From contig NZ_JAURXB010000073.1 of assembly GCF_030654605.1 (NCBI RefSeq), positions 1 to 64,000 of the forward strand: DNA of 64,000 nucleotides. Direction: 5' to 3'. This stretch comes from Bradyrhizobium sp. (GTDB lineage Bacteria > Pseudomonadota > Alphaproteobacteria > Rhizobiales > Xanthobacteraceae). Under the pieces are notes generated by a model. It saw only the letters and a program-made list of their open reading frames with translations, was not told where the DNA came from and ran no database searches. Position 1 is the first letter of the stretch; the number at the start of each line of letters is the position of its first letter. Below, piece after piece: positions 17,786-26,975 of the stretch. The translations under genes and the position numbers were made by a program.

Positions 17786-18043
17786 ATGGCGGCGGATACA
17801 CCCGCCGGCTTTGCTGCTGAGGCGACGGCGTCGGGCGAAGCGTTCGGCTATTCGGAAAGCGAATTTCTCGCCCAACTCGGCGATCGTGTCCGCGACACGC
17901 GCATGCTCCGCAACATGTCGCGTCGGGAGCTTGCCCGCCGTTCCCGCATCTCCGAGCGTTACCTGGCCCAGATCGAGGCGGGCAAGGGCAACGTGTCGAT
18001 CGTGCTGCTGTTGCGGATCGCCCATGCGATCCGTGTGAGCTAG
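17786..18043 (+). CDS. Short HTH regulator, probably a truncated BoxR/BzdR-type protein
   Basis: From ATG 17786 (GTG 17765 is also possible) the product is about 85 residues and is almost entirely a Cro/CI helix-turn-helix: FLAQLGDRVRDTRMLRNMSR, then RISERYLAQIEAGKGNVSIVLLL. This HTH closely resembles the N-terminal domain of BoxR/BzdR regulators of aromatic catabolism, in which a shikimate-kinase-like effector domain follows. Here a stop comes right after the HTH (AIRVS), so that domain is absent. The next gene is an extradiol dioxygenase 32 bases on. Either a natural stand-alone HTH or a 3'-deleted relic. Confidence 0.65.
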   Translation: MAADTPAGFAAEATASGEAFGYSESEFLAQLGDRVRDTRMLRNMSRRELARRSRISERYLAQIEAGKGNVSIVLLLRIAHAIRVS

Positions 18044-18075
18044 CGAGCCCCAGCCGCCAACAGGAGAAGACACCG

Positions 18076-18930
18076 ATGGGACAGCTCGTTCTTGCCGCCA
18101 AGGTCAGCCACGTTCCGTCGCTGATGCTGTCGGAGGCCGAGGGCAGCCCGCTCAGGTCGGCGCGCGAAAGCGCAGTGCGGGCGTTGCGCGAGCTTGGCCG
18201 CCGCGCGCGAGAGCGTAGCGTCTCGACCTTCGTGGTGTTCGATACGCACTGGCTCTCCAACTTCGGCTACCATATCAACGCCAATCCGCGGCATCATGGC
18301 TCGTTCACCAGTCACGAAGCTCCGCAGATGATCCAGGATCTGCGCTACGACCTGCCGGGTGACACCGCGCTCGCCGAAGCGATCGCGAAGCAGGCCGGCG
18401 AGGCCGGGCTTGGCGTGATCGCGCACAAGGTCGCGAGCCTCGGGCTGGAATACGGCACCATCGTGCCGATGCACTACATGAACCCCGACGGCTGGGCCAA
18501 GGTGGTCTCGGTCGCCACGCCGCTGTTCACCTCGCTGCAGGAGAGCCGCATTCTCGGCGAGGCGACGCGGCGCGCCATCGACCGGTCCGGCGAGCGGGTG
18601 GCCGTGCTCGCCAGCGGATCGCTGTCGCACCGGCTGTGGCCCAACAGGAAACTCGGACCGGAGGCCTGGACGACGGTGGCAAGCGAATTCAACCGTCAGG
18701 TCGACCTGCGCGTGCTCGAACTGTGGCAGCAGCGCCGCTATCGCGAATTTACCGACATGCTCCCGGACTACGCCGTCAAGTGCAACGGCGAGGGCGGCAT
18801 GGCCGACACCATCATGCTGTTCGCGGCGCTCGGCTGGGACGGCTTCGACGGCGCCGCCGAGCAGCTGTGCGACTATTTTCCGTCCAGCGGCAGCGGCCAG
18901 GTCAACGTCGAGTTTCACGTCGGCGCATGA
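18076..18930 (+). CDS. Class III extradiol dioxygenase, HpaD/LigB type
   Basis: A 284-residue protein aligning throughout with 3,4-dihydroxyphenylacetate 2,3-dioxygenase: MGQLVLAAKVSHVPSLMLSE at the start, FDTHWL, LEYGTIVPMHYMN, LASGSLSHRLW, and SSGSGQVNVEF at the end. The iron ligands expected for the family are present: His12, His58 and Glu239. It cleaves a catechol-type ring next to the hydroxyls (meta cleavage). AGGAG precedes the ATG. No other homoprotocatechuate pathway genes (semialdehyde dehydrogenase, isomerase, hydratase) follow, so the true substrate is open. Confidence 0.9.
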   Translation: MGQLVLAAKVSHVPSLMLSEAEGSPLRSARESAVRALRELGRRARERSVSTFVVFDTHWLSNFGYHINANPRHHGSFTSHEAPQMIQDLRYDLPGDTALAEAIAKQAGEAGLGVIAHKVASLGLEYGTIVPMHYMNPDGWAKVVSVATPLFTSLQESRILGEATRRAIDRSGERVAVLASGSLSHRLWPNRKLGPEAWTTVASEFNRQVDLRVLELWQQRRYREFTDMLPDYAVKCNGEGGMADTIMLFAALGWDGFDGAAEQLCDYFPSSGSGQVNVEFHVGA

Positions 18931-18971
18931 TCCGGATCGGGCGCGCGCCGTGCTCCGGCTTTCAGCTCCGT

Positions 18972-20660
18972 CTATCCCGTGACTGCCGAACCAGGGTCCG
19001 TTCTGCCGCGCCAGGTATCGACGAGGTCTTGCAGCCCGTCGGGAATGCTATCGCCGCGCCACGCCACGTGCTGGTCGGTTCGGACAAGCACCAGCTTGCG
19101 ATCGTAGAGATGCCTTGAATCACCGCTTTGTACATCGACCACTTCGACCGGAATCCCGCCGTCGCGCATCGCGTCGACTAGAGGTGCGATCACGATGTCT
19201 GAATCGAGCCGCAGCAAGGTGTAGCCCGGCCCGAGCGCGTCGTAGACCGGGCGGCCGTCCGGCAAGGTCGAGAACGGCACCCGGCAACCGGGGACGGTCG
19301 ATGGCGTGAAGTCGGCCATCGTATAGGCCGGCGGCTCGGCGCCATCATAGGCGATGATCGGTGACCGATCGTAGAAATAGCCGAAATTGAGACCGCCGCA
19401 GCAGTACTGCTGTACGTTCAAATCGTAGGCTGCCTGTCCCACCTGGCTGCGAACCGCATCGCCCGCAGCGCCCGGCTGCTCGATTTCCTCGGGCACGGCC
19501 CGGCGCTGGCCCAGCACCTTCCCGGCCATGTCCATGGCGAAGCGGGACACCTGCTCGGTGATGGGCAGTCTTTCGGCCTCATACGCGTTCAGGATGGCCG
19601 GATCCGCCCAGCCCTGCAGGCAAGCGGCCAGCAGCCATGCCAGGTTTGTCGCGTCGGCGATCCCTGCATTCATTCCGTATCCGGCGTAGGGCATCCACAG
19701 ATGCGCCGCATCGCCGCAAATGAAGGCGCGTCCCCTGCGAAACCGATCGGCGACGAGCCGGCGTCCGACCCAGTCTTCCTTGCTCAGGATCTCGTATTCG
19801 AAATCGGGTCCGACGCCGAGGATGGCGCGGATCGACCCGTCGCGGTCGACCGACTCGAAGGTCTCGTCTTCGCGGTTGAGGTGATTGTGAATCAGCCAGG
19901 TTTCACGACCGTCAATCGCCACCACGGTTCCGCAACGCCGCGGATTGAGCGAGAGCGTCATCCAGGCGGGCTCGTCCATCAGTCCGATCAGGGTGGGAGC
20001 GCGGATGTAGGTCGACTGCACGCGCTGGATGACGGGCGTGCCCTGCAGCGTCGCATCGATCATCTTGCGGACGATGGAGCGGGCGCCATCGCAACCGACG
20101 ATGAATTCGGCGTCGATCCGAAAGGTCGTGTCGGTGTCGAGATCGCGCACCGTCGCCACAATGCCGTCGGCGGTTTCATGGAAATCCTCGAAGGCCGTCC
20201 GGTTCAGGATGGTCAGGCCCTCGATGCCGCTCGCATGCGCGAACAAGACCGGCTCCATGTAAATCTGGTTGATCCGGTGCGGAGGTTCCGCGGTTGGCCA
20301 ATCGGTATCCGGTCCATCTGTGGCGGTATAGCGATCGCGGCGGCAGGGGATGGGGATGCGCGACAGTTCGATGCCGGTTGTCGTGGTGCGATAGGCGCAG
20401 TCGTTCGGGTAATCCGCCGGCAGGCCGGAGTCGCGCAGCGTCGCGGCCACGCCGAGCCGGCGGAATACTTCCATCGAGCGCGACGAAACGTGATTGCATT
20501 TCACGCTTGGCGGCTCCCCGGCGCTCCTGACTTCGACGACGACAGCGGCAATGCCGCGGTGCGCCAGATCCATCGCCAGGGTGAGGCCGACCGGACCCGC
20601 CCCGACGATCAGGACGCGCGCCTTGACCGACTGGCTTGTCGCTGCGGGATGATCGTGCAT
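18972..20660 (-). CDS. FAD-dependent aromatic-ring monooxygenase
   Basis: A 562-residue flavoprotein hydroxylase of the phenol-hydroxylase/MhpA class. It has the dinucleotide-binding GAGPVG (residues 20-25), the DG motif (GCDGARS) and the GD motif (FICGDAAHLWMP, then GYGMNAGIADATNLAWLL), and the C-terminal thioredoxin-like domain seen in this group. Such enzymes add a hydroxyl to an aromatic ring with NAD(P)H and O2. I start at ATG 20660, just before the FAD motif; a longer frame runs into the divergent gene. It converges on the dioxygenase gene and diverges from the Bug receptor. Confidence 0.92.
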   Translation of the reverse strand: MHDHPAATSQSVKARVLIVGAGPVGLTLAMDLAHRGIAAVVVEVRSAGEPPSVKCNHVSSRSMEVFRRLGVAATLRDSGLPADYPNDCAYRTTTTGIELSRIPIPCRRDRYTATDGPDTDWPTAEPPHRINQIYMEPVLFAHASGIEGLTILNRTAFEDFHETADGIVATVRDLDTDTTFRIDAEFIVGCDGARSIVRKMIDATLQGTPVIQRVQSTYIRAPTLIGLMDEPAWMTLSLNPRRCGTVVAIDGRETWLIHNHLNREDETFESVDRDGSIRAILGVGPDFEYEILSKEDWVGRRLVADRFRRGRAFICGDAAHLWMPYAGYGMNAGIADATNLAWLLAACLQGWADPAILNAYEAERLPITEQVSRFAMDMAGKVLGQRRAVPEEIEQPGAAGDAVRSQVGQAAYDLNVQQYCCGGLNFGYFYDRSPIIAYDGAEPPAYTMADFTPSTVPGCRVPFSTLPDGRPVYDALGPGYTLLRLDSDIVIAPLVDAMRDGGIPVEVVDVQSGDSRHLYDRKLVLVRTDQHVAWRGDSIPDGLQDLVDTWRGRTDPGSAVTG

Positions 20661-20710
20661 AATCGATGCTCGCCTGTGAAATATTCCAGAGACCGGCGGA
20701 AAGAGGATAG

Positions 20711-21697
20711 ATGTTTCAGGCGGTCCGGCAAATAGCCCTTTGGAGTCTTGCTTCGTTGTTGAGCCTGCCGTTGCTTGCGCCCGGTTTGGCATTCGCATAC
20801 CCCGATCAGCCGATCAAGATCATCGTCACTTTCCCGCCCGGTGGCAGCGCCGATATCGTGATCCGCGCGCTGCAGCCGGTGCTCGCGGAAGATTTGCGTC
20901 AGTCGATCGTGGTCGAGAACCGGGCGGGGGCCGGCGGCAACATTGGAATCGGCGCCGTCGCCCAGGCCGCCCCGGACGGATATACGCTCGGTGTCGCCGC
21001 CGCCGGCGTGCTGACGGTCAACCCGCATCTCAATCGCGCGGCGATGTCGTTCGATCCGGTGAAGGATCTGGCACCGGTCACGATGCTTGCCGAAATTCCG
21101 TTCGTGCTGGTGGCGTCGCAACAATCAGGCTTCGCCTCGGTGGCGGACGTCGTCGCGGCGGCCAAGGCACGTCCGGCCGAACTGTCGATCGGCCATGGCG
21201 GTAACGGCACCGCCATGCATCTGACATCGGCGCTGTTCAACCAGAAGGCCGGCGTGCGCGTTCAGCTCGTCGCCTATCGTGGCACCGCACCGGCCACGGT
21301 CGACGTTCTCGCCGGTCACATCCCGCTGGCCGTGCTGGATATCCCGGCGTCACGGCAATTGATCCGAGATGGAAAGTTGAAGGCGCTGGGCGTGTCCGCC
21401 GCCAAACCGGTGGTCTTCCTGCCTGACGTTCCCCCGCTTTCGGAGCGGGGCCTGGGCGGATTTGAATCCGTCGGCTGGTTTGGCATCGTCGCACCCGCCG
21501 CTACTCCGCCTGATATCGTCAAGAGGCTGAATGCGGCCTTCGTGAAAGCCCTGAAGGATCCCGCGGCGATCGAGAAAATCCGCCTTCTCGGCGCCGAGCC
21601 CGCGCCGTCTTCGGCCGAAGCCTTCGCGCAGTTCATCCAGAGCGAAAGCGCCAAATGGGGCAAGCTGATCGCCGACGCCGGCATCAAGAGCGAATGA
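20711..21697 (+). CDS. Bug-family (TctC-type) periplasmic solute receptor
   Basis: A 328-residue receptor with a signal peptide (cleavage near GLAFA-YPD) and the Bug/TctC signature: YPDQPIKIIVTFPPGGSAD, ENRAGAGGNIG, APDGYTLG. The family binds carboxylated, often aromatic, substrates for tripartite tricarboxylate transporters, but no TctA/TctB membrane genes are nearby; orphan Bug receptors are common. Divergent from the flavin monooxygenase with only 50 bases between starts, suggesting shared control. Confidence 0.92.
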   Translation: MFQAVRQIALWSLASLLSLPLLAPGLAFAYPDQPIKIIVTFPPGGSADIVIRALQPVLAEDLRQSIVVENRAGAGGNIGIGAVAQAAPDGYTLGVAAAGVLTVNPHLNRAAMSFDPVKDLAPVTMLAEIPFVLVASQQSGFASVADVVAAAKARPAELSIGHGGNGTAMHLTSALFNQKAGVRVQLVAYRGTAPATVDVLAGHIPLAVLDIPASRQLIRDGKLKALGVSAAKPVVFLPDVPPLSERGLGGFESVGWFGIVAPAATPPDIVKRLNAAFVKALKDPAAIEKIRLLGAEPAPSSAEAFAQFIQSESAKWGKLIADAGIKSE

Positions 21698-21728
21698 GGC
21701 CTGACGGAGCGACTTCCTCAGAACCAGT

Positions 21729-22985
21729 TCAACTCGAAGTGCCAGCCCGCTTCCCCACATTCGCGATACGCTCCGGCACGCCGAACTCCTTCCGGCACAC
21801 TTCGGCCAGCAGCGCGACGCCCTCGCGGATCTGCTCGTGCGAGGGGCTGGCGAAACACAGCCGCAGCCGGCTGCCGGCATAGGCCTTGTCGGTGGACCAT
21901 TCCGGCCCCGGATTGATGGCGACCCCGGCCGCAAGCGCTGCCTGGTAGAGTTTCAGCGTATCGACATTGTCGGGAAGTTTCACCCACAGGAAGATGCCGC
22001 CCTTGGGGTCCTCGAATTCCGCCGAGGTGCCGAATTGTTCGTTGAGCGCTTCCATCAGCGTCCCGAGCTTGGCGCGAAGGCCACGGTTGAGTTTCGGTAC
22101 ATGGCTGGCAAAATGCGGCGCGCAGTATTCCGCCAGCACCATCTGCTCCAGCGCGCCGGAGCCGGCGTCGGTCTTCAGCGCCAGCATCCGCGACAGCATG
22201 GCCCAGGGCGCCACGATGTAACCGACCCGCAGCGCCGGCGCGATCGATTTCGAGAACGAGCCGACGTGGATCACGCCGGCGGTCTTGTCCATGGCATAGA
22301 TCGCGGGCGGACGCTTGCCGTCCCAGATCAGGTCGGCGTAGCAATCGTCCTCGAAGATCGGCACGCCATATTGCTGTGACAGTTGTAGCAGCTCGGCGCG
22401 GCGCGACTCCGGCATGATGGTGCCGGTTGGATTTTGTATGGTCGGAATGGTGTAGATATATTTCGGCGTGACGCCTTTGGCCTTGAGGGCGGACAGCGCC
22501 TCCGCCAGCGCATCCATCCGCATGCCGTTTTCGTCGAGCGGGATGCCGACCATGTTGACGCCGAGCCGGGTCAGCCGGTTCAGCGCGCCCTGATAGGTGT
22601 CCTGCTCGGTGATGATGGTGTCGCCGCGCGCCAGCAGCGTCGCGTTGACGAGATCGAGCGCCTGCAGCGAGCCGGAGACGATCAGGATGTCGTCGGCGGC
22701 GCAGTCGATGCCGGCGTCGCGCTTGAGTTTTGTCGTGAGGAATTCGCGCAGCGGACGATAACCCTGCGGTCCGCTGGCGAGCCCGTAGGTGGCGAGCGTC
22801 CTGCCCTCGCGCCGCAGCACGGCATTGACGGCATCGGCCAGCTCATCGACCGGGACCTGGTCCGGATCGTTATTGCCGCCGACGAAACTGTATTTGGCCA
22901 GCCCTGTCCACCTCGCGGCCGGCGCCGGTAATCCGGCCGGAAGCAAGGGTGCGAAGTCGAATTGCGCTGAGGTCATGGACGTCAT
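21729..22985 (-). CDS. PLP-dependent class I/II aminotransferase (2-aminoadipate/multi-substrate type)
   Basis: A 418-residue fold-type I transaminase. Visible are TYGLASGPQGYRPLREFL, the PLP-ring stacking region SGSLQALDLV, IQNPTG, the cofactor-phosphate and Schiff-base segment VGSFSKSIAPALRVGY (Lys of SFSK) and the C-terminal RLCFA Arg motif. It lacks the HTH domain of MocR regulators. Met residues at 22985 and 22976 are both possible starts. It stands alone. Confidence 0.9.
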   Translation of the reverse strand: MTSMTSAQFDFAPLLPAGLPAPAARWTGLAKYSFVGGNNDPDQVPVDELADAVNAVLRREGRTLATYGLASGPQGYRPLREFLTTKLKRDAGIDCAADDILIVSGSLQALDLVNATLLARGDTIITEQDTYQGALNRLTRLGVNMVGIPLDENGMRMDALAEALSALKAKGVTPKYIYTIPTIQNPTGTIMPESRRAELLQLSQQYGVPIFEDDCYADLIWDGKRPPAIYAMDKTAGVIHVGSFSKSIAPALRVGYIVAPWAMLSRMLALKTDAGSGALEQMVLAEYCAPHFASHVPKLNRGLRAKLGTLMEALNEQFGTSAEFEDPKGGIFLWVKLPDNVDTLKLYQAALAAGVAINPGPEWSTDKAYAGSRLRLCFASPSHEQIREGVALLAEVCRKEFGVPERIANVGKRAGTSS

Positions 22986-23282
22986 CCCCGTTGGATTTTC
23001 TTGTTTGAGGGAGCCGGAGGCACCCCGGTAAAATGGCTAGTTCTTGCCGGTTACCATCACAGGCCGGCGCGGGGCCGTAAAGACCCTGGCACACCGAGGC
23101 TTTCTCCGGCCGGAAACCGGCGAAAGCTGGCTCGATGGCGGCTGGCCGGGTCCGCGCCGCGGGAGGTGGTCGACATATCGGCCAGAATCGGGGGAAAGAA
23201 CCGGCCTGCCCGGATGCGACACATTGTTTGTTTGACGTTGACGCCCCGGCCTTTAGGTTGCGGCGAGGAGAAGGCCGGATTT
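22986..23282. other. Intergenic region with likely antiporter promoter
   Basis: No gene supported in this 297-base gap. Near its right end TTGACG (23232-23237), 16 bases, TAGGTT (23254-23259) would serve as a sigma-70-like promoter for the antiporter; a GGAG-type ribosome-binding site (GGCGAGGAGAAGG) follows. Confidence 0.4.
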
Positions 23283-24998
23283 ATGCACGAACTTATTCGC
23301 GATATCACTTTTTGCATCCTGTTCGCCTGGGGCATCGGCCTTCTGGCCCATTTTTTCCGCCAGCCGCTGATCCTCGCCTACCTTATCGCCGGGTTCGTCA
23401 TTGGTCCATTCGGCATGGGCTGGGTCAAGTCGCAGGAATCGATCAGCGTCATTTCCGAGCTCGGCCTGATCTTCATGCTGTTCATGATCGGGCTGGAAAT
23501 CGACCTGAAGAAGATCGTGCGGGCCGGCCGGGTGATCCTGTTTGCCGCCGGCGGCCAGCTGGTCGGCGCCTGTGTGCTCGGCGTCGTGTTTTTCATGGGC
23601 ATCGGCCTCGGCGGCTTCGACACGGTATATCTCACCATCGCCTGCGCGCTCTCCTCCACCGTCATCATCGTCAAGGTGTTGTACGAGAAGCGCGAGCTCG
23701 ACACGCTGCCCGGCCGCATCACGCTCGGCGTGCTGGTGCTGCAGGACATCTTCGCCATCCTGTTTCTGGCGGTGCAGCCGAGCCTCGCCAACCTCCAGGT
23801 CAGCGTGATCCTGCTCTCGGTCGGCCGGGTCGGCGTGCTGGTGGCGACCGCGATGGTGCTGAGCCGCTACGTCCTGCCAAGACTGTTTCACCAGATCGCG
23901 CGCCGTCCCGAACTGATCCTGCTCGGCGCGTTGGCGTGGTGCTTCCTGATCGGCGAGATCGCCGAGCGGCTGCATTTGTCGCGCGAGATGGGATCGCTGG
24001 TGGCCGGGGTGTCGCTGTCGACATTCCCCTATGCGCTCGATGTCACCGCCAAGGTCACCACGCTGCGCGATTTCTTCATCACGCTGTTCTTTGTCGCACT
24101 CGGCATGACGATCCCGATCCCGAGCATGGGGGTGATCTGGCTCGCGCTGGTCATCGCAGCCTTCACGGTAATCAGCCGCGTGGCGACGACGTTCACGCCG
24201 CTTTACTTGATGAAGCAGGGTCTGCGCGCCAGCCTGCTGCCGGCGATCAATCTCGCCCAGATCAGCGAATTCTCGCTGGTCGTGATTCAGACAGGCGTCG
24301 TCGCCGGGCACATCCATACCCAGACTGCCAGCGCGGTGTCGTTCGCCTTCGTGATCCTGGCGGTGCTGAGCACGTTCGCGATCATGCGCAGCGACCAGAT
24401 TACGCGGGCAGCGATCAGTCCCCTGAAGCGGATCGGGATCCGCGATCTCGATCACGGCCATGCGCATGATGCCGGCCACGAGGAAGGCCACGGCGAGGCG
24501 CGGCGAGTGGTGATCCTCGGTTTCTTCCGTGCGGCCAGCGCACTGCTGAGCGCGATCGAGCGGCGCAATCCGGTGTTTCTCGATCAGCTCACCGTGATCG
24601 ATTTCAATCCGAATGTGTTCCGCACCCTGGCGGATCGTGGCCTGCACGTGATCTATGGCGATATCAGCAACGTCGACACGCTGGTGCATGCCGGCGTCGG
24701 CAAGGCCGAGCTCATCATCCTGAGTGTGCCGGATTCGCTATTGAAAGGCGCCGATAACGAAAAGCTGGTCCGCCACGTCCGCACGCTCAATCCGACCGCC
24801 AAGATCGTCGCCACCGCCGACCTGTTGGCCGACGTCGCCGATCTGTACGCGGCCGGCGCGGATTATGTCACGGTGCCCCGGATCAGCGACGCCCAGGAAC
24901 TCTACACCGTGATCGAGGCCGTCGCCGCCGGCCTGTTGGACGACAAGCGCGCCGAGCTGGACGCGCTACTCGCCGAACGCAAGGAAGTGTTGCCGTAA
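23283..24998 (+). CDS. CPA2-family cation:proton antiporter with TrkA-N domain
   Basis: A 571-residue KefB/C-like transporter. About twelve hydrophobic segments cover residues 1-385, with the family motifs AYLIAGFVIGPFG, SELGLIFMLFMIGLE and LGVLVLQD. A short His-rich linker (DHGHAHDAGHEEGHG) joins it to a C-terminal nucleotide-binding RCK/TrkA-N domain (VVILGFFRAASALLSAIE, then YGDISNVDTL). It exchanges K+ or Na+ for protons. The His-rich linker might sense metal or pH (inference). Monocistronic. Confidence 0.92.
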   Translation: MHELIRDITFCILFAWGIGLLAHFFRQPLILAYLIAGFVIGPFGMGWVKSQESISVISELGLIFMLFMIGLEIDLKKIVRAGRVILFAAGGQLVGACVLGVVFFMGIGLGGFDTVYLTIACALSSTVIIVKVLYEKRELDTLPGRITLGVLVLQDIFAILFLAVQPSLANLQVSVILLSVGRVGVLVATAMVLSRYVLPRLFHQIARRPELILLGALAWCFLIGEIAERLHLSREMGSLVAGVSLSTFPYALDVTAKVTTLRDFFITLFFVALGMTIPIPSMGVIWLALVIAAFTVISRVATTFTPLYLMKQGLRASLLPAINLAQISEFSLVVIQTGVVAGHIHTQTASAVSFAFVILAVLSTFAIMRSDQITRAAISPLKRIGIRDLDHGHAHDAGHEEGHGEARRVVILGFFRAASALLSAIERRNPVFLDQLTVIDFNPNVFRTLADRGLHVIYGDISNVDTLVHAGVGKAELIILSVPDSLLKGADNEKLVRHVRTLNPTAKIVATADLLADVADLYAAGADYVTVPRISDAQELYTVIEAVAAGLLDDKRAELDALLAERKEVLP

Positions 24999-25242
24999 TC
25001 CCTCTCTCCGCCTGCGGGAGTGCCACGCTGACGCCGTGGCCCGGGATATGGGATGCGGAACTTATGCCCAGTTGCACCTTGCGTTTTGGGCGTCGATGGG
25101 TTTTAAGCCTGACAACTTCATCACCGCAGGCATGAACGAGAAGCGCGCTGCGTGGTTTTTACCGCGTTCCGGACCGAGTTACCCAAGCGTAGCCCGCGCG
25201 CTTCAAATCCGTTCCGCCCCCCTCCACACAAAGGAATCTACA

Positions 25243-25539
25243 ATGGCCAAGATGACCAAGAATCAGTTGATCGATGCAATTGCGGGGGGCACGCAGGTTT
25301 CCAAGGGAGACGTCAAGGCCGTCATCGAGCAGATGGCCGTCGTCGGCTACAAGGAGCTGAATGAATCCGGTGAGTTCGTGATTCCCGGTTTCGCCAAGAT
25401 GTCGGTCGTGAACAAGCCCGCGACCGAGGCCCGCAGCGGCATCAATCCCTTCACCAAAGAGCCGATGCAATTCGCCGCCAAGCCCGCCAGCAAGTCCGTC
25501 AAGGCGTCGCCGCTGAAGGTTGCCAAAGACGCGGTTTGA
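25243..25539 (+). CDS. HU-family DNA-binding protein
   Basis: A 98-residue nucleoid protein of the HU/IHF family: MTKNQLIDAIAGGTQVSKGDVK, then the beta-arm GEFVIPGFAKMSVVNKPATEARSGINPFT and a basic tail. Compared with canonical HU the arm motif is IPGFAKMSV, typical of the alphaproteobacterial variant. AAGGA precedes the ATG at 25243; an extension to 25036 has no support. A CCCCCTCC/GGAGGG hairpin about 20 bases after the stop may terminate it. Confidence 0.92.
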   Translation: MAKMTKNQLIDAIAGGTQVSKGDVKAVIEQMAVVGYKELNESGEFVIPGFAKMSVVNKPATEARSGINPFTKEPMQFAAKPASKSVKASPLKVAKDAV

Positions 25540-25699
25540 ACGAGCCGCAATCTTTTTCCCCCTCCAGGGGAGGGTAAGAAATCCGGCGCTTACGACCAGC
25601 TTTCCTGCGCCATCGCGGCCCGGTGCGCCGCCGGAGGATGGTCCGCGCTGCCCCTCCGGCGCCGTTCTGCCCTGCGTAATGATACTGGCGCGGGGTCCC

Positions 25700-25741
25700 A
25701 AGTCCCGCTAATCAAGTCCCGCTGATCAAGTCCGGCTAATG
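25700..25741 (+). repeat. Three tandem copies of a 14-base unit upstream of ribB
   Basis: AAGTCCCGCTAATC (25700-25713), AAGTCCCGCTGATC (25714-25727) and AAGTCCGGCTAATG (25728-25741) follow one another without gaps. The last copy runs into the ATG at 25739 that opens the ribB frame. No FMN riboswitch can be seen. Confidence 0.8.
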
Positions 25742-25771
25742 CTGCCCGGCACCAAAGCGAGACGCGTGAAA

Positions 25772-26848
25772 ATGGCCGATCCGATCCAGGAAGTTCTGCA
25801 GGCTTTTGCCAATGGCGAACTCGTCGTCGTCACCGACGACGACGACCGCGAAGGCGAGGGCGACCTGATCGTGGCGGCGTCGCTGTGCACCTCCGAAAAG
25901 ATGGCGTTCATCATCCGCCACACCTCCGGCATCGTCTGCGCGCCGATCACCACCGAAGACGCCCGCCGGCTGCGGCTCGATCCGATGGTGGCGCACAACG
26001 AGTCCAACCACACCACCGCCTTCACGGTGTCGATCGACTACAAGCCGGACAACGGCACCGGGATTTCGGCCGAGGAACGCGCCTCCTGCTGTCGCGCGCT
26101 GGCCAATCCCAACGCCGGCGCCAATGATTTCGCCCGGCCCGGCCATATTTTCCCGCTGATCGCGCGCGACGGCGGCGTGCTGCTGCGCTCCGGCCATACC
26201 GAGGCCGCGGTCGACCTCTGCAAGCTCTCCGGCCTGCCGCCGGTCGGCGTCATCTCGGAATTAATGAACGACGACGGCACCGTGATGAAGGGCGAGCAGG
26301 TGGCCAAATTCGCCGCCACCCACAAGCTCAAGCACGTCACCATCGCAGACATGATCGCCTACCGCCAGGCGCGCGAGAAACTGATCGAGCGGGTCTCGAC
26401 CTTCACCACCGAAAGCCCGATCGGCCTGCTGCAGGGCTACGCCTATCGCTCGCCGTTCGATTCCATCGCGCATGTCGCGTTCGTCTACAACGGCATCGGC
26501 GACGGCAGGAACGTGCTGACGCGCTTTCACAAGCCCAATATCGTCAAGGACATTTTTACGGGCCCCAAGCGCATGCAGGCGGTGCTGGAGCACTTCAAAA
26601 AGAACGGCAGCGGCGTGCTGATCTACCTGCGCGACGGCGCGGCCGGCGTTCCGGTAGCACCCTTGCCGGAGGACAAATCCGCCGAGGCCGACCGCAACAA
26701 GCAATGGCGCGAGGTCGGCGTCGGCGCGCAGATCCTGCGCGATCTCGGCGTCACCTCGATCCGTCATCTGACGTCGTCGGTGCACGACTACAAGGGACTG
26801 TCCGGTTTCGGCATCGAGATTCTCTCCAACGAGCAGCTTGAAGGCTAA
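25772..26848 (+). CDS. ribB: 3,4-dihydroxy-2-butanone-4-phosphate synthase with degenerate RibA-like domain (RibBX type)
   Basis: About 358 residues. The N-terminal half is RibB, with the metal/substrate motif [19 protein letters not shown] and [11 protein letters not shown]; it makes the four-carbon precursor of riboflavin from ribulose 5-phosphate. The C-terminal half resembles GTP cyclohydrolase II, but the zinc-binding Cys cluster is missing (the matching region reads [15 protein letters not shown]), so GTP hydrolysis is not expected there. This matches the RibBX variant known from proteobacteria. The start may be ATG 25772 (MADPIQ) or ATG 25739. Confidence 0.92.
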   Translation: MADPIQEVLQAFANGELVVVTDDDDREGEGDLIVAASLCTSEKMAFIIRHTSGIVCAPITTEDARRLRLDPMVAHNESNHTTAFTVSIDYKPDNGTGISAEERASCCRALANPNAGANDFARPGHIFPLIARDGGVLLRSGHTEAAVDLCKLSGLPPVGVISELMNDDGTVMKGEQVAKFAATHKLKHVTIADMIAYRQAREKLIERVSTFTTESPIGLLQGYAYRSPFDSIAHVAFVYNGIGDGRNVLTRFHKPNIVKDIFTGPKRMQAVLEHFKKNGSGVLIYLRDGAAGVPVAPLPEDKSAEADRNKQWREVGVGAQILRDLGVTSIRHLTSSVHDYKGLSGFGIEILSNEQLEG

Positions 26849-26856
26849 GGTTGTGA

Positions 26857-26888
26857 TTCCGGGATCGGTTGTGCGTGCCCCGGAATGA
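26857..26888. repeat. Partial copy of the ATTCCGGGG dispersed palindrome
   Basis: A short version (GATTCCGGGAT...GCCCCGGAATGAC) of the fuller element found at 29265-29355, lying between ribB and gcdH. Confidence 0.6.
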
Positions 26889-26975
26889 CGCAACGTAGAT
26901 ACCCAATCCAATTGCGCTTGGCCTCATAGCGCTCTATTTTGTCCGCCAAATGCGTAAGGACCGAAAGGAATTCTC

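Noticed and set aside
25540..25771. FMN riboswitch before ribB
   Set aside because: I could not find the conserved RFN-element helices or loops; only a short hairpin after the HU gene and the 14-base repeats are visible.
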